Below are positions 8,626-18,156 of a stretch of DNA of 41,487 nt, piece after piece (position 1 is the stretch's first letter; each line of letters begins with the position of its first letter). A program made the position numbers and the translations under genes. The stretch covers positions 1-41,487 of the forward strand of contig CAJQHO010000012.1 of assembly GCA_905478185.1 (NCBI GenBank), read 5' to 3'. This DNA is from an uncultured Flavobacteriales bacterium. GTDB lineage: Bacteria; Bacteroidota; Bacteroidia; Flavobacteriales; BACL11. The notes beneath the pieces are model-generated. The model worked only from the letters and a program-made list of their open reading frames with translations. It ran no database searches and was not told the DNA's origin.

Positions 8626-10731
8626 ATGAAAATTGAGACTAAAAAACTAAAGCTAGAGGTTGAAGGAATGTCTTGTGCTAACTGTGCTGCAGGAATCAAA
8701 AAGCACTTAGAAAATATAGGGTTACAAGATGTAAATGTAAACTTCTCAACTGGTGAAGCTAGTTGGGAAAATGATAAAAACCAAGATAAAAATAATGTTG
8801 CAAAAACTATTATTAGCCTTGGTTATAAGATAAAATCATCATCAAAAGAAGATGAAAAAGGGTTATCTAAAGTAGAAAAATATTTCTATTTCACTTTAAT
8901 TTTTACACTTCCTCTTTTTTCACACATGTTCTTCCCAAAGGGTAGTGTCATTCAAAATCCACTTTTACAATTTATACTTTGCCTTCCAGTATATATTGTA
9001 GGTGTCTCGTATTTTGGGAGAAGTGCTTGGGGATCGATAAAAACAGGTGTTCCAAATATGGATGTGCTAATTTTTACAGGCAGTTCAGCTGCTTTCTTCT
9101 ACAGCATATATGGTTGGTTAATTAATTATGGTACACCAGCAGTACATCATTATTTATTTTTTGAAACAAGTGCAACTATTATTACTTTAGTACTTCTTGG
9201 AAATGTTTTAGAACACAAATCTGTAAAGAAAACAACTACAGCAATTGGGGATTTAACTGCAATACAAAAAGTAATCGCTAAAAAAGAAATAAAAGGAAAA
9301 ATTACAGAGGTTAATTTTGAAGATATTAGAGTAAATGATATCCTTGTTATTAATTCTGGTGATAAAATTCCAACAGATGGAATTATCATTTCTGGGACAT
9401 CTTATATAGATGAATCCATGATTACAGGAGAAAGTATTCCTATTGATAAAACAATAGGAGATGAAGTAATTGGAGGAACTATTATTACTGATGGAAATCT
9501 AAAAATAAAGGCTACTAAAATTGGAGATGACACTTTACTTTCTCAAATAATTGAATTGGTTAAAAATGCGCAAAACAATAAGCCTAACATCCAAAAACTA
9601 GGTGACCAAGTAAGTGCTGTTTTTGTTCCTGTTGTTTTAACTATCTCTCTAGCTACTTTTTTTATTGGACATTATTTTTTCAATATTGAAATACAAGATG
9701 CTTTCTTAAGATCAATTGCAGTACTCGTAATTTCATGCCCATGTGCAATGGGATTGGCAACTCCTACAGCAGTTATGGTAGGAATTGGTCGTGCAGCAAA
9801 AAATGGAATACTTATAAAGGGTGGTGATACCTTAGAAAAATTAGCGAGTATAAAAACTATAGTTTTTGATAAAACAGGAACACTCACGACAGGGAAGTTT
9901 ATTGTATCCCAATTTACTGTTCTGGATGGTGATGAAAATGATGTTAAAAATATTATTTACAATATTGAACAGCACAGTTCACACCCTATTGCAAAATCTT
10001 TATGCAATGCATTCCAAGAAAATAGTAGTCTACTTAAACTATCAGATATTACTGAAGAAAAAGGAATTAGCATAAGTGCTAATATTGATGATAATATCTA
10101 TACTATTGGCTCATCAAAAATATATTCTTCACCAGAAAAATATGATTTATTTGTGTTAAAAAACAAGGAACTTATTGCTACTCTTAACATTAGTGATGAA
10201 CTGAAAACAAATACAGATTTAGTTATTTCATCCTTACATAAAAGAGGCTACACTACTACCCTTTTAAGTGGGGATAAGAAAGAAAAATGCAATCATATAG
10301 CTTCTGAATTAGGAATTATAACAACTTATAGCGAACAATTGCCACAAGATAAAATTGAAAAAATTGAAAAATTAGTAAGCAGCAATAAAACAGCAATGGT
10401 AGGTGATGGTATAAATGACGCTCCTGCCCTTGCAAAAGCAACTATTGGAATATCTTTAGGTAATGCAACACAAATAGCTATACAATCAGCAGATGTAGTG
10501 CTATTAAATAATGAAGATTTAAGTCAACTTCCACAAACAATGCAAATTGGTAAGCATACTCTACTTACAATAAAACAAAATTTATTTTGGGCCTTTGCTT
10601 ATAATATTGTTGCTATCCCGATAGCGGTAATGGGATTACTTAACCCTATGTGGGGGGCATTGTTTATGGCATTTTCTGATGTTATAGTTATTGGAAACTC
10701 AATTAGGTTACGCTATAAGAATATTTTTTAG
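8626..10731 (+). CDS. copA: Copper-type heavy-metal P1B ATPase
   Basis: Membrane pump that exports monovalent copper (P1B type). It has one N-terminal HMA domain with Cys17 and Cys20 (MSCANC), the metal-site CPC at 371-373, phosphorylation Asp415 in DKTGT, the SHP motif (about 451) and the hinge GDGINDAP. Eight membrane helices are expected. The helix-7 AYN is present. In helix 8, however, the usual copper motif MxxSS reads MAFSD, with Met681 and Asp685 in place of the second Ser. Copper is therefore the likely but not certain substrate. The ATG at 8626 was chosen because an upstream in-frame TTG lies inside the -7 box. The length of 701 is normal for a single-HMA pump. No copper regulator lies next to it. 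Confidence 0.92.
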   Translation: MKIETKKLKLEVEGMSCANCAAGIKKHLENIGLQDVNVNFSTGEASWENDKNQDKNNVAKTIISLGYKIKSSSKEDEKGLSKVEKYFYFTLIFTLPLFSHMFFPKGSVIQNPLLQFILCLPVYIVGVSYFGRSAWGSIKTGVPNMDVLIFTGSSAAFFYSIYGWLINYGTPAVHHYLFFETSATIITLVLLGNVLEHKSVKKTTTAIGDLTAIQKVIAKKEIKGKITEVNFEDIRVNDILVINSGDKIPTDGIIISGTSYIDESMITGESIPIDKTIGDEVIGGTIITDGNLKIKATKIGDDTLLSQIIELVKNAQNNKPNIQKLGDQVSAVFVPVVLTISLATFFIGHYFFNIEIQDAFLRSIAVLVISCPCAMGLATPTAVMVGIGRAAKNGILIKGGDTLEKLASIKTIVFDKTGTLTTGKFIVSQFTVLDGDENDVKNIIYNIEQHSSHPIAKSLCNAFQENSSLLKLSDITEEKGISISANIDDNIYTIGSSKIYSSPEKYDLFVLKNKELIATLNISDELKTNTDLVISSLHKRGYTTTLLSGDKKEKCNHIASELGIITTYSEQLPQDKIEKIEKLVSSNKTAMVGDGINDAPALAKATIGISLGNATQIAIQSADVVLLNNEDLSQLPQTMQIGKHTLLTIKQNLFWAFAYNIVAIPIAVMGLLNPMWGALFMAFSDVIVIGNSIRLRYKNIF

Positions 10732-10739
10732 TATCTTAG
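10732..10739 (+). promoter_or_regulatory. Possible -7 box for the Asp-box protein gene
   Basis: TATCTTAG differs from TAnnTTTG at one base. It sits at the stop codon of the ATPase gene, 36 bases before the next start. Confidence 0.3.
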
Positions 10740-10775
10740 CGTCCTAATTTTTTAAAAAATAAATAACAAAACAAT

Positions 10776-12578
10776 ATGAAAAAAACAATTACAATTATTA
10801 CTAGCATATTATTTGCTGTTAGTTTATCTGCACAAATCAAACCTGTCAAAATAGCTAAACATTTAGTAAAAGCAGAAAACAACAAAATTATCAGAAGTGG
10901 TGATGAAGTATTATCAAATTTAATGATTAACCCAAATCCACATACTTTTCCTGTGCTTAATTCAAATTCAAAAAGTACAATAACATCAGAGGTTATTGGA
11001 TGGACAACTTATGATTTACAAACAAATAATTCAGTTCAAAATAGAATTGTTGTTCACGATAACGGAACAATGTCTGCTGCCTGGACAACGTCATCAGAAT
11101 TAAATAGTTCTTGGTCAGATAGAGGTACTGGATATAATTATTATAATGGTACAGCTTGGGAACCGGCAGTAGCACCTCCAGGGCCATTTACCCCAAGAAT
11201 TGAAGACTCTCGAGTAGGATGGCCTTCTCTTCTATCTTTAGGAAATGGAGGAGAGGTTGTAATGACCCATTCTACAGAGTTCAACATTCTTAATACTGCA
11301 AGCAGACCTTCTATAGGAAATGGTACATGGAGTAATATTAATGTAAGTGAGGATTATCTAATATGGAACAGATCAGCAGCAGGTGGCCCAGATGGAAATT
11401 CTATTCATATGGTAGCTCTTACTGAGCCTAGTGGTGGAACCTGGACAGGGCAGATATATGAAGGTTTAAATGGAGCTCTTTTATACTTTCGTTCACTAGA
11501 TGGAGGAGTTAGTTGGGATACTACAATGCAAATATTACCTGGAATGGACAGTACTCAGTTTATTGGATTTGGTGGTGATAATTATGCTATATCAGCAAGA
11601 GGAGAAACTATAGCTCTTGCTTACTTTAATGGCTGGGCTGATTCATTTATTATGAAATCTACTGACAATGGAGAAACATGGACAAAGACTATCTTCATAG
11701 ACTTCCCAGTTGACAAATATGTTACTGATAGCGGTCTAGATTTGGATTCTGATGGTTTTTCTGACACAGTTTACTCTACAAGTAATTCAGGTGCGATTTT
11801 AATTGATAATAATGATATGGTGCATGTAACTTATGGAAATATGCTTCTACTTGATGCTGATTTAACTGATGGTGGCTCATCATATTTTCCAACCACAAAT
11901 GGCTTAATGTATTGGAATGAAAGTATGGGTTCAGGTACCCCTGGAGGTTCTATGGTAGGGCCATCTCTATGGGATTATGACAATGGTTTATACATTGCTC
12001 AAACAGAAGATCTTGATCAAAGTGGGGCTGTAGAATTATCTATTAATGGCGGTGGTAATTATGGAAGTGGAATGACAACAATGCCAAATATGGGTATAGA
12101 TGCAAATGGAGGAATATGGGTTTCTTACTCAACTATAGTTGAGTCTGTAACTAATGGAGATCAAGACTTTAGACATATTTTTATTACTAAAAGTACTGAT
12201 GGAGGTTTAACATGGAGTTCATCTGTTGACGTAACACCTCATGATGATTGGAACGGAATGCAAGAATGTGTTTATGGATCAATGAGTCCAGTAGTAGATG
12301 ACAAAATAAGGATTGTGTATCAATTAGATTTTGAACCAGGAAATACATTAGGGGCAGATGCAGATATGGTTGACTACAATGCTACAGTTTACCTGGAGAT
12401 TGATACAGTTGGTTTATTTGATAATACATCTACTGCAGTAATTGAATTAGACAACACTAACTTAAAAGAAGATTCAAGAATATTTGACTTACTAGGTAGA
12501 GAATGGAAATCTGATTTTGCTGACTTACCAAAAGGAGTTTACATTATTGACGGAAAGAAAGTATTTAAAACTAAGTAA
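10776..12578 (+). CDS. Secreted Asp-box (BNR/sialidase-fold) protein with T9SS sorting domain
   Basis: Extracellular or surface protein of unknown substrate. A signal peptide ends at SLSAQ (about residue 20). The body contains at least three Asp-box motifs (S-x-D-x-G-x-T/S-W): SLDGGVSW, STDNGETW and STDGGLTW, which mark beta-propeller blades of sialidase-like folds. The last 50 residues end with the pattern IFDLLGREW...LPKGVYII...KKVFK, typical of C-terminal type A signals for the type IX secretion system. The Arg and Tyr residues needed to call it a true sialidase cannot be assigned by eye, so I do not claim glycosidase activity. It is probably a single-gene unit, closed by a strong terminator. 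Confidence 0.8.
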   Translation: MKKTITIITSILFAVSLSAQIKPVKIAKHLVKAENNKIIRSGDEVLSNLMINPNPHTFPVLNSNSKSTITSEVIGWTTYDLQTNNSVQNRIVVHDNGTMSAAWTTSSELNSSWSDRGTGYNYYNGTAWEPAVAPPGPFTPRIEDSRVGWPSLLSLGNGGEVVMTHSTEFNILNTASRPSIGNGTWSNINVSEDYLIWNRSAAGGPDGNSIHMVALTEPSGGTWTGQIYEGLNGALLYFRSLDGGVSWDTTMQILPGMDSTQFIGFGGDNYAISARGETIALAYFNGWADSFIMKSTDNGETWTKTIFIDFPVDKYVTDSGLDLDSDGFSDTVYSTSNSGAILIDNNDMVHVTYGNMLLLDADLTDGGSSYFPTTNGLMYWNESMGSGTPGGSMVGPSLWDYDNGLYIAQTEDLDQSGAVELSINGGGNYGSGMTTMPNMGIDANGGIWVSYSTIVESVTNGDQDFRHIFITKSTDGGLTWSSSVDVTPHDDWNGMQECVYGSMSPVVDDKIRIVYQLDFEPGNTLGADADMVDYNATVYLEIDTVGLFDNTSTAVIELDNTNLKEDSRIFDLLGREWKSDFADLPKGVYIIDGKKVFKTK

Positions 12579-12602
12579 TTAGATTTAAACACATAAAATT
12601 AG

Positions 12603-12626
12603 AAAGCCGAGCAAATGCTCGGCTTT
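12603..12626. terminator. Bidirectional intrinsic terminator
   Basis: Stem AAAGCCGAGC/GCTCGGCTTT (10 bp) with an AAAT loop, followed by more T on the plus strand. It lies between two convergent genes, the Asp-box protein and bshB1. Confidence 0.85.
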
Positions 12627-12633
12627 TTTTGTG

Positions 12634-13332
12634 TTATAAATTTAAAAGGGAATCAATCTTTGGGAGTTGGTGTACTACAAAACCCTCAGCATATCCACAA
12701 TTGGATTGCCTTCCTAAATTTTTAGCTCTATAAGTAACGCTATCCAAAAACCCTTGAGAGGAAATAATAGTTTCTGATTCCTTACTTTCAGGATTAAAAA
12801 ACTGAGTAGAATAAGCTTTAACAGCATCTAACTTTAAATCCATTTGAGTTGAAATATCTACAACAATATCAGGGTTAATATCATTAAATTGTATGTAATG
12901 ATAAATCGCTTTTGGTCTCCAAATTTCTTGTCCTGTTTCAATCTTTTCTAACCCTGATAAAAAACACGCATCAATAGTAATTTGTGATGATCTAGGATGA
13001 TCAGGATGCCTATCAGAAATTGCATTAGTAATAACAATCTCAGGTTGAAATTCTCTAATCTTTTTAATTAAAGCTAGTTTATGCTCTTCATCATCCTTAA
13101 AAAAACCATCTTTAAAGTTCATGTTTTTACGGATTGCAACTCCCATAATATCAGTTGCTTTTTTAGTCTCCTTATCACGACTTTCAGCTGTTCCTCTTGT
13201 GCCTAACTCACCTCTAGTAAGGTCAATAATTCCAACCTTTTTACCTTTTTGAACTTCTTTAATAATCGTACCTCCACATCCTAATTCTACATCATCAGGA
13301 TGAGCTCCAAAAACAAGGATATCTAATTTCAT
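12634..13332 (-). CDS. bshB1: Bacillithiol biosynthesis deacetylase BshB1
   Basis: Zinc-dependent LmbE/PIG-L family enzyme that deacetylates N-acetylglucosaminyl malate, the second step of bacillithiol synthesis. Metal-binding AHPDD is at residues 10-14 and the RHPDHP motif follows with His109, Asp111 and His112. The 232-residue length and the segments GELGTRGT and SDRHPDHPRS match BshB1. An in-frame ATG at 13380 would add 16 residues, but those lie inside ccsBA. The ATG at 13332 is one base past the ccsBA stop and starts the protein at the family's normal position. The arrangement indicates translation coupled to ccsBA. The other bsh genes are not in the window. Confidence 0.92.
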   Translation of the reverse strand: MKLDILVFGAHPDDVELGCGGTIIKEVQKGKKVGIIDLTRGELGTRGTAESRDKETKKATDIMGVAIRKNMNFKDGFFKDDEEHKLALIKKIREFQPEIVITNAISDRHPDHPRSSQITIDACFLSGLEKIETGQEIWRPKAIYHYIQFNDINPDIVVDISTQMDLKLDAVKAYSTQFFNPESKESETIISSQGFLDSVTYRAKNLGRQSNCGYAEGFVVHQLPKIDSLLNL

Positions 13333-13333
13333 A

Positions 13334-16300
13334 TTAATAATATTTTTTATATCTAATTTTCCCAAGAATTGCCGATACAACCATCAATGCAAATAAATAA
13401 TACACAAATGTTGGTATTGGCATAGGATCTCCAGCTGCATAAGAGTGCAAACCAGACAGATAATAATTAACTCCAAAATAAGTCATTATGATTGTCCAAA
13501 TAGCAAACATAGAAACCATATTAAAAGTAAATTTACTTCTAAGCGCTGGGATAAATCGCATGTGTAAAACAAAAGTATAAATCAATACGCTTACTAAAGC
13601 CCAAGTCTCTTTCGGATCCCAACCCCAATATCTACCCCAAGACTCATTTGCCCATACACCACCCAGAAATGTTCCAACTGTAAGCATGAAAAGCCCAACC
13701 TCAAGCGTTTTTTCATTAATAATTGTAATCTCAGTAAGTGTATTCTTAAGCTTCATTTTATTGTCAGAATTTGTAAATACAATAAGCCAAAGAGAAATTA
13801 AACCAAGAATAGCACCTAAAACTAGGAAACCGTAAGAAGCAGTAATAATTGCAACATGAATCATTAACCAATAAGACTTTAAAACAGGTACTAAATTTGT
13901 AATTTCAGGATCAAGCCAATTAAGATGTGCAACCATCAATAATAAACCAGAAACTACTCCTGTAGCTGCCAAAGTAAGCACTGATCTTTTTGTGTAAATA
14001 ATACCTGAAAGGATAGTTGCCCAAGCAATGTAAATCATTGACTCATACCCATTACTCCAGGGAGCATGCCCCGAAATATACCACCTTGCCACTAAGCCAA
14101 ATGTATGAACAATAAATCCAGATATTACTAACCATTTAAGAATTGAAATAAAAACAGAAACCCACTTTTTCTCTTGAAATAACTGAACAATTACAAAAGA
14201 AATAAGTAATAATCCTAAGATAAAATAATATAAAAAGAGCTTAGAAAATAACCCTAACTTATTAGTGGTTATCTCTAAATTAATTTTTAATTTTTCAGGC
14301 AAAACCTCAGCACCATATCTTGCTTGAAACTTATGAATATAGCTTACAATACTATCAGCAGATGACCAATTATTATTGTCTATCCCATCTTTAATTCCTC
14401 TAAAATACATAGGCATGATATTAGCCACAAAAAGAGAATCATTTCCTGAAAATTCAACAACTGAAGTATAAGAAAGCCAAGTATTATTGGAATCATTAGG
14501 TAAAGGGAATAACCGAAAAATACCACCACTAAAAACAGCAAAACAAATATTTACTCTTTCATCAACTTTAATTATATCTTTATCAAATTGCCCTCTGTCT
14601 TTTGGTAATTTTTCATAAGCTTGTTCTACATCTTTAGTTAATAAATAATGCCCATTTTCACCAAAAAAATCATTAAAACAAACGCTAATATATTTTGAGT
14701 TTAAATCAGAATTATTTAACAATTCTCTTAATTTTTGATGACTAACCTTAATAATTGGCTCTTTACTCCAGGAAACAGGATCATGCATCATGCCAATAAT
14801 TACTTGGGTTGCTGATTGATTATTATATTTACCTTTCCCATAAATTTTTCTCAAATATTCTGAAGTTTGCGTATGAACTGGTTTTAATCTTCCACCATTA
14901 TCCTGCACTACCAAAGCATCAAAATTTGCAATATGATTAGCAGGAATTACATCAGTTGCAAATACTGAATTAGAGAAAATCAAAGGCAATAATATAACGA
15001 CACTTAACTTCTTTAATTTTTGAGTTAAAGAATTATATCTTGTCTTTTTAGTTAAGAATACAAGCACAAACCCTAGAATTAATAAAAAGTACCCAATATA
15101 CGTAACTAGTGTACCCCACCAATCATGATTTACAGAGAGGATTGTTCCTTTTTCATCTTTGTCATAAGAAGATTGAAATAATCTGAAACCACCATATTGT
15201 AATACATTATTCATAAATATTCTATGCTCTTCTTCATTTTCACCATCCAAAATACTTACTTCTGCTGCATACGAGCTCGGACTCATTGAACCTGCGTATC
15301 TATCCAATTGAAAATCTCTAAGCTTAACCCTAAAGGGAGTTGTGTAATATTTTGAACCATAAGACAGTTTGAAATTCAAATTATCTATAGCAAAAACCTC
15401 ATCACTTCCAGCATATCCTTTACCGCCATAAAGTGTAATTAAATGCTCTTTTCCATTAGCCATTACTTTAACAATAAGGGCATCCTCTGCCCCATCAACC
15501 ATAACGTTTGAAGTAGAAATAGGGATGTGTTTTGCATTATCTAAAACATTTTTCAATACTATATTTAAGCCATTAATAGTATGTAAAGTCCTTTTGTTAA
15601 ATAAGAAATTTTGCAAAGAATCAAAAGAAGAAGCCTCTCTAGTATCCATACTCATTACATGTACAAAATTTGGAGAATTGCAGTATATTAAATCACTATT
15701 AGAAGAGAAGTTTATTGCATCAACTATAGGATTATTAAAAGTAAAAACTTCTCCTTTAATTATTCTTTGTTCTTTATCGGATAAAAACTCATCTTGCATG
15801 CCATTTTCACCTGGTACAATCAGGTGTAACATTTTCTTTCCACCTTCAAACCCTACAAATAAAGAATCCTTAACATTAGGCAAAAATTCAATAGACCTTA
15901 TAGCAATATCATTTTCCTTAAAGTTAACATTTATATTAAAAATATTAGATGTAATTCCTGACAAATACAATTTCTTATCATACTTATACTGATGTTCTTT
16001 ATCATCAATATGAACCTGTAAAAAAGTATCATCAGATATGAACAAATTAGTGGAATCTCCTTCTCTGATATGCATCATTCCTTCATAGGAAATATACCTA
16101 GTAATCCCAGCTCCTATTAAAATACAGATAAATGCAAGATGAAAAGTTAAAGCTGCTATTTTATCTAATCTGAAAAGCTTACGTTTAATAAGATTATTAA
16201 TCATATTATAAGTAAGTAGAATAAGGATGCCTTCAAACCACCATTTACTAAAAATTAAAGCTTTTGAAGTTGATCTTCCAAAATCATTCTCAATGAAAGT

Positions 16301-16387
16301 AGCATAACCAATTGCAAAGGCAAAAAGCAAGATTAAAATACTCATCAATTTCATTGAAGAAAGAAACTTTATTACTCGATTTATCAT
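13334..16387 (-). CDS. ccsBA: Cytochrome c biogenesis protein CcsBA (ResB-ResC fusion)
   Basis: System II holocytochrome c synthase, an inner-membrane protein that delivers haem and attaches it to apocytochromes. The N-terminal part (about residues 1-480) is ResB/CcsB-like: four membrane helices around a large periplasmic domain. The C-terminal part (about 690-1017) is ResC/CcsA with the tryptophan-rich haem motif WGRYWGWDPKETWAL. Candidate haem-ligand histidines are in HAPWSNGYES, LMIHVAIITASYG and GLHSYA. At 1017 residues it is a full-length fusion. It starts at the ATG on 16387, with a TAATTTTG -7 box just upstream. bshB1 follows with one base between them, linking cytochrome assembly and low-molecular-weight thiol synthesis in one transcript. 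Confidence 0.94.
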   Translation of the reverse strand: MINRVIKFLSSMKLMSILILLFAFAIGYATFIENDFGRSTSKALIFSKWWFEGILILLTYNMINNLIKRKLFRLDKIAALTFHLAFICILIGAGITRYISYEGMMHIREGDSTNLFISDDTFLQVHIDDKEHQYKYDKKLYLSGITSNIFNINVNFKENDIAIRSIEFLPNVKDSLFVGFEGGKKMLHLIVPGENGMQDEFLSDKEQRIIKGEVFTFNNPIVDAINFSSNSDLIYCNSPNFVHVMSMDTREASSFDSLQNFLFNKRTLHTINGLNIVLKNVLDNAKHIPISTSNVMVDGAEDALIVKVMANGKEHLITLYGGKGYAGSDEVFAIDNLNFKLSYGSKYYTTPFRVKLRDFQLDRYAGSMSPSSYAAEVSILDGENEEEHRIFMNNVLQYGGFRLFQSSYDKDEKGTILSVNHDWWGTLVTYIGYFLLILGFVLVFLTKKTRYNSLTQKLKKLSVVILLPLIFSNSVFATDVIPANHIANFDALVVQDNGGRLKPVHTQTSEYLRKIYGKGKYNNQSATQVIIGMMHDPVSWSKEPIIKVSHQKLRELLNNSDLNSKYISVCFNDFFGENGHYLLTKDVEQAYEKLPKDRGQFDKDIIKVDERVNICFAVFSGGIFRLFPLPNDSNNTWLSYTSVVEFSGNDSLFVANIMPMYFRGIKDGIDNNNWSSADSIVSYIHKFQARYGAEVLPEKLKINLEITTNKLGLFSKLFLYYFILGLLLISFVIVQLFQEKKWVSVFISILKWLVISGFIVHTFGLVARWYISGHAPWSNGYESMIYIAWATILSGIIYTKRSVLTLAATGVVSGLLLMVAHLNWLDPEITNLVPVLKSYWLMIHVAIITASYGFLVLGAILGLISLWLIVFTNSDNKMKLKNTLTEITIINEKTLEVGLFMLTVGTFLGGVWANESWGRYWGWDPKETWALVSVLIYTFVLHMRFIPALRSKFTFNMVSMFAIWTIIMTYFGVNYYLSGLHSYAAGDPMPIPTFVYYLFALMVVSAILGKIRYKKYY

Positions 16388-16404
16388 ATCAGAATTTTAT
16401 GCGG

Positions 16405-16412
16405 CAAAATTA
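16405..16412 (-). promoter_or_regulatory. -7 promoter box for ccsBA-bshB1
   Basis: Minus-strand TAATTTTG, a full TAnnTTTG match, 17 bases before the ccsBA ATG. It is back to back with the promoter of the divergent operon. Confidence 0.55.
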
Positions 16413-16423
16413 CTAATATTTAT

Positions 16424-16431
16424 TAAGTTTG
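16424..16431 (+). promoter_or_regulatory. -7 promoter box for DUF2520-UbiA-maf operon
   Basis: TAAGTTTG matches TAnnTTTG. An in-frame GTG at 16431 overlaps its last base, which rules that GTG out as the start and supports the ATG at 16449. Confidence 0.6.
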
Positions 16432-16448
16432 TGATTAAATTAAATGAA

Positions 16449-17201
16449 ATGAAAAATATCATTTTAATAGGCTCAGGAAATGTAGCCACACATCTAGGGA
16501 TTAATTTAAAAAATAACAATTTTAATATTGTTCAAGTAATAAGTTCAACTTTAAAAAATGCTGAAACTCTTGCAACTAAACTAGATTCTGATTTTTCAAA
16601 TAATATTTCTGACCTAAAAAAAGCTGATTTAATAATTGTTGCTGTATCAGATAACGAAATTGGGAATGTTGCAAATCAAATAATCAATACCCCTATCGTT
16701 CATACATCAGGAAGTGTTGGATTAGAAGTGTTTAAAAACAATAATAATGCAGGTGTTTTTTATCCATTACAGACTTTTAATACAAATGTTGAAGTTGCTT
16801 TTAAGGAAGTTCCGATTTGTATAGAAGCAAACAACAAAGATTTTGAAAAAGAAATTATCAAACTTGCTCAAAACATTTCTGAAAATGTAGTAAAAATGGA
16901 TTCTAAACAAAGAAAACAACTGCATATAGCAGCAGTATTTTCTTGCAATTTCACCAATCAAATGTTCGCAATATCTGATGATATTTTAGAGAAATCCAAT
17001 ATCGAATTTAAATTACTTTTACCTTTAATTAAACAAACTGTAAACAAGCTTAAAACAAAAAAAGCAATTGAAGTTCAAACTGGCCCTGCAAAAAGAAAAG
17101 ATCTTGAAATTATAAAACAACATCTCAACCTAATTTCAAATAAAAAAAACAAAGAGATTTACAAGCTAATAAGTGAGTCTATCATCAAAACTCATGAATA
17201 A
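16449..17201 (+). CDS. Rossmann-fold and DUF2520 domain protein
   Basis: Putative NAD(P)-dependent oxidoreductase of unknown substrate. The first residues from the ATG at 16449 form a dinucleotide-binding loop GSGNVATHL, as in the F420-dependent NADP oxidoreductase/6-phosphogluconate dehydrogenase-like fold. The C-terminal half (about residues 120-245) matches the helical DUF2520 domain, with the signature H-x-A-A-V-F-x-x-N-F. The length of 250 is normal. The stop overlaps the start of the UbiA gene by eight bases, so the two are translationally coupled. In related flavobacteria a HAD phosphatase gene commonly sits between these two genes; it is absent here. Confidence 0.85.
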   Translation: MKNIILIGSGNVATHLGINLKNNNFNIVQVISSTLKNAETLATKLDSDFSNNISDLKKADLIIVAVSDNEIGNVANQIINTPIVHTSGSVGLEVFKNNNNAGVFYPLQTFNTNVEVAFKEVPICIEANNKDFEKEIIKLAQNISENVVKMDSKQRKQLHIAAVFSCNFTNQMFAISDDILEKSNIEFKLLLPLIKQTVNKLKTKKAIEVQTGPAKRKDLEIIKQHLNLISNKKNKEIYKLISESIIKTHE

Positions 17202-18156
17202 ATTTTTAGAATTTACAAAACTAATTAGGCTCAAAAACTTAATAATGATTGCACTTATTCAAGTACTGATTAAGTACACGCTTATTAATGTATATTTAGA
17301 CAATTTCACTTTGAATAATATCAGATTTTCATTTTATCTAATTGCTTTGATTTTAATTGTAGCTGCTGGTTATATTATTAATGATATTTATGATATAGAA
17401 ACTGATAAAATCAATAAAAAGGAAAATCAGATCATTGGGAATTCAATAAGTTCAAAATCTGCTTTCAACTATTATTATTTACTTAATTTTATAGGAGTTT
17501 TATTTGGATTTTATATTGCACTTTCAATTGGAAAAACTGCTTTCGGTTTTATATTTATTTTCTTTGCATTTAGCTTATGGAGGTATTCAAAACAACACAA
17601 AACTTCTTTTGCAACTGGGAATTTTCAAGTAGCATTTCTAACAGCTTTAAGCATCATAAATCTTATATTATTTGATTTAGTTCCTATCGGAATAAATAAT
17701 GAAAATGGCTCATTAATGATATCAAAAATAATTATGTTTTATGCAGGATTCTCATTTATTACAACTCTAATAAGAGAAATTGTTAAAGATATAGAGGACT
17801 TAGAGGGAGACCAAAAAATTAATGCAAAAACATTAGCAATCACTTATGGATTAAAAAAATCAAAAAACGTTGTTATTGGTTTAACGTCTGCAACAATTAT
17901 TTGTATTGCATATTTTCAATACTTTCAATACAGTGTTATTTCTACCCAATTTGAGTATGAAATATCTATTTGGGGAGTAAATGATATCTCAATTATTTAT
18001 ACTCTTTTCCTACAAGTATTATTTCTTTTTTTTATCTGTAAAACTTTTAAGGCAATAAATAAAGAAGATTTTCATTTTTTAAGTATGCTTAGCAAAATAA
18101 TCATGTTGGTAGGAATACTTTCAATTCCAGTTTTCACTCTTTTACATCAGAACTAA
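17194..18156 (+). CDS. UbiA-family prenyltransferase (geranylgeranylglycerol-phosphate geranylgeranyltransferase-like)
   Basis: Integral membrane prenyltransferase with both Asp-rich motifs of the UbiA superfamily: NDIYDIETD (about residues 64-72) and DIEDLEGD (about 198-205). About nine hydrophobic helices are visible in 320 residues. Flavobacterial homologues in this gene context are usually annotated as geranylgeranylglycerol-phosphate geranylgeranyltransferase, but the lipid product is not established and a quinone-type role is possible. The ATG at 17194 overlaps the end of the preceding gene by eight bases. It is better than the in-frame GTG at 17173, which lies deeper in that gene. The stop overlaps the maf start by one base. 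Confidence 0.85.
   Translation: MNKFLEFTKLIRLKNLIMIALIQVLIKYTLINVYLDNFTLNNIRFSFYLIALILIVAAGYIINDIYDIETDKINKKENQIIGNSISSKSAFNYYYLLNFIGVLFGFYIALSIGKTAFGFIFIFFAFSLWRYSKQHKTSFATGNFQVAFLTALSIINLILFDLVPIGINNENGSLMISKIIMFYAGFSFITTLIREIVKDIEDLEGDQKINAKTLAITYGLKKSKNVVIGLTSATIICIAYFQYFQYSVISTQFEYEISIWGVNDISIIYTLFLQVLFLFFICKTFKAINKEDFHFLSMLSKIIMLVGILSIPVFTLLHQN

Noticed and set aside
13333-13380. Longer bshB1 from the ATG at 13380
   Set aside because: It would overlap ccsBA by 47 bases and add residues absent from the family.
15525-15992. 155-codon open frame opposite ccsBA
   Set aside because: Antisense shadow of a well-supported gene in AT-rich DNA. No family resemblance, no promoter or start context.
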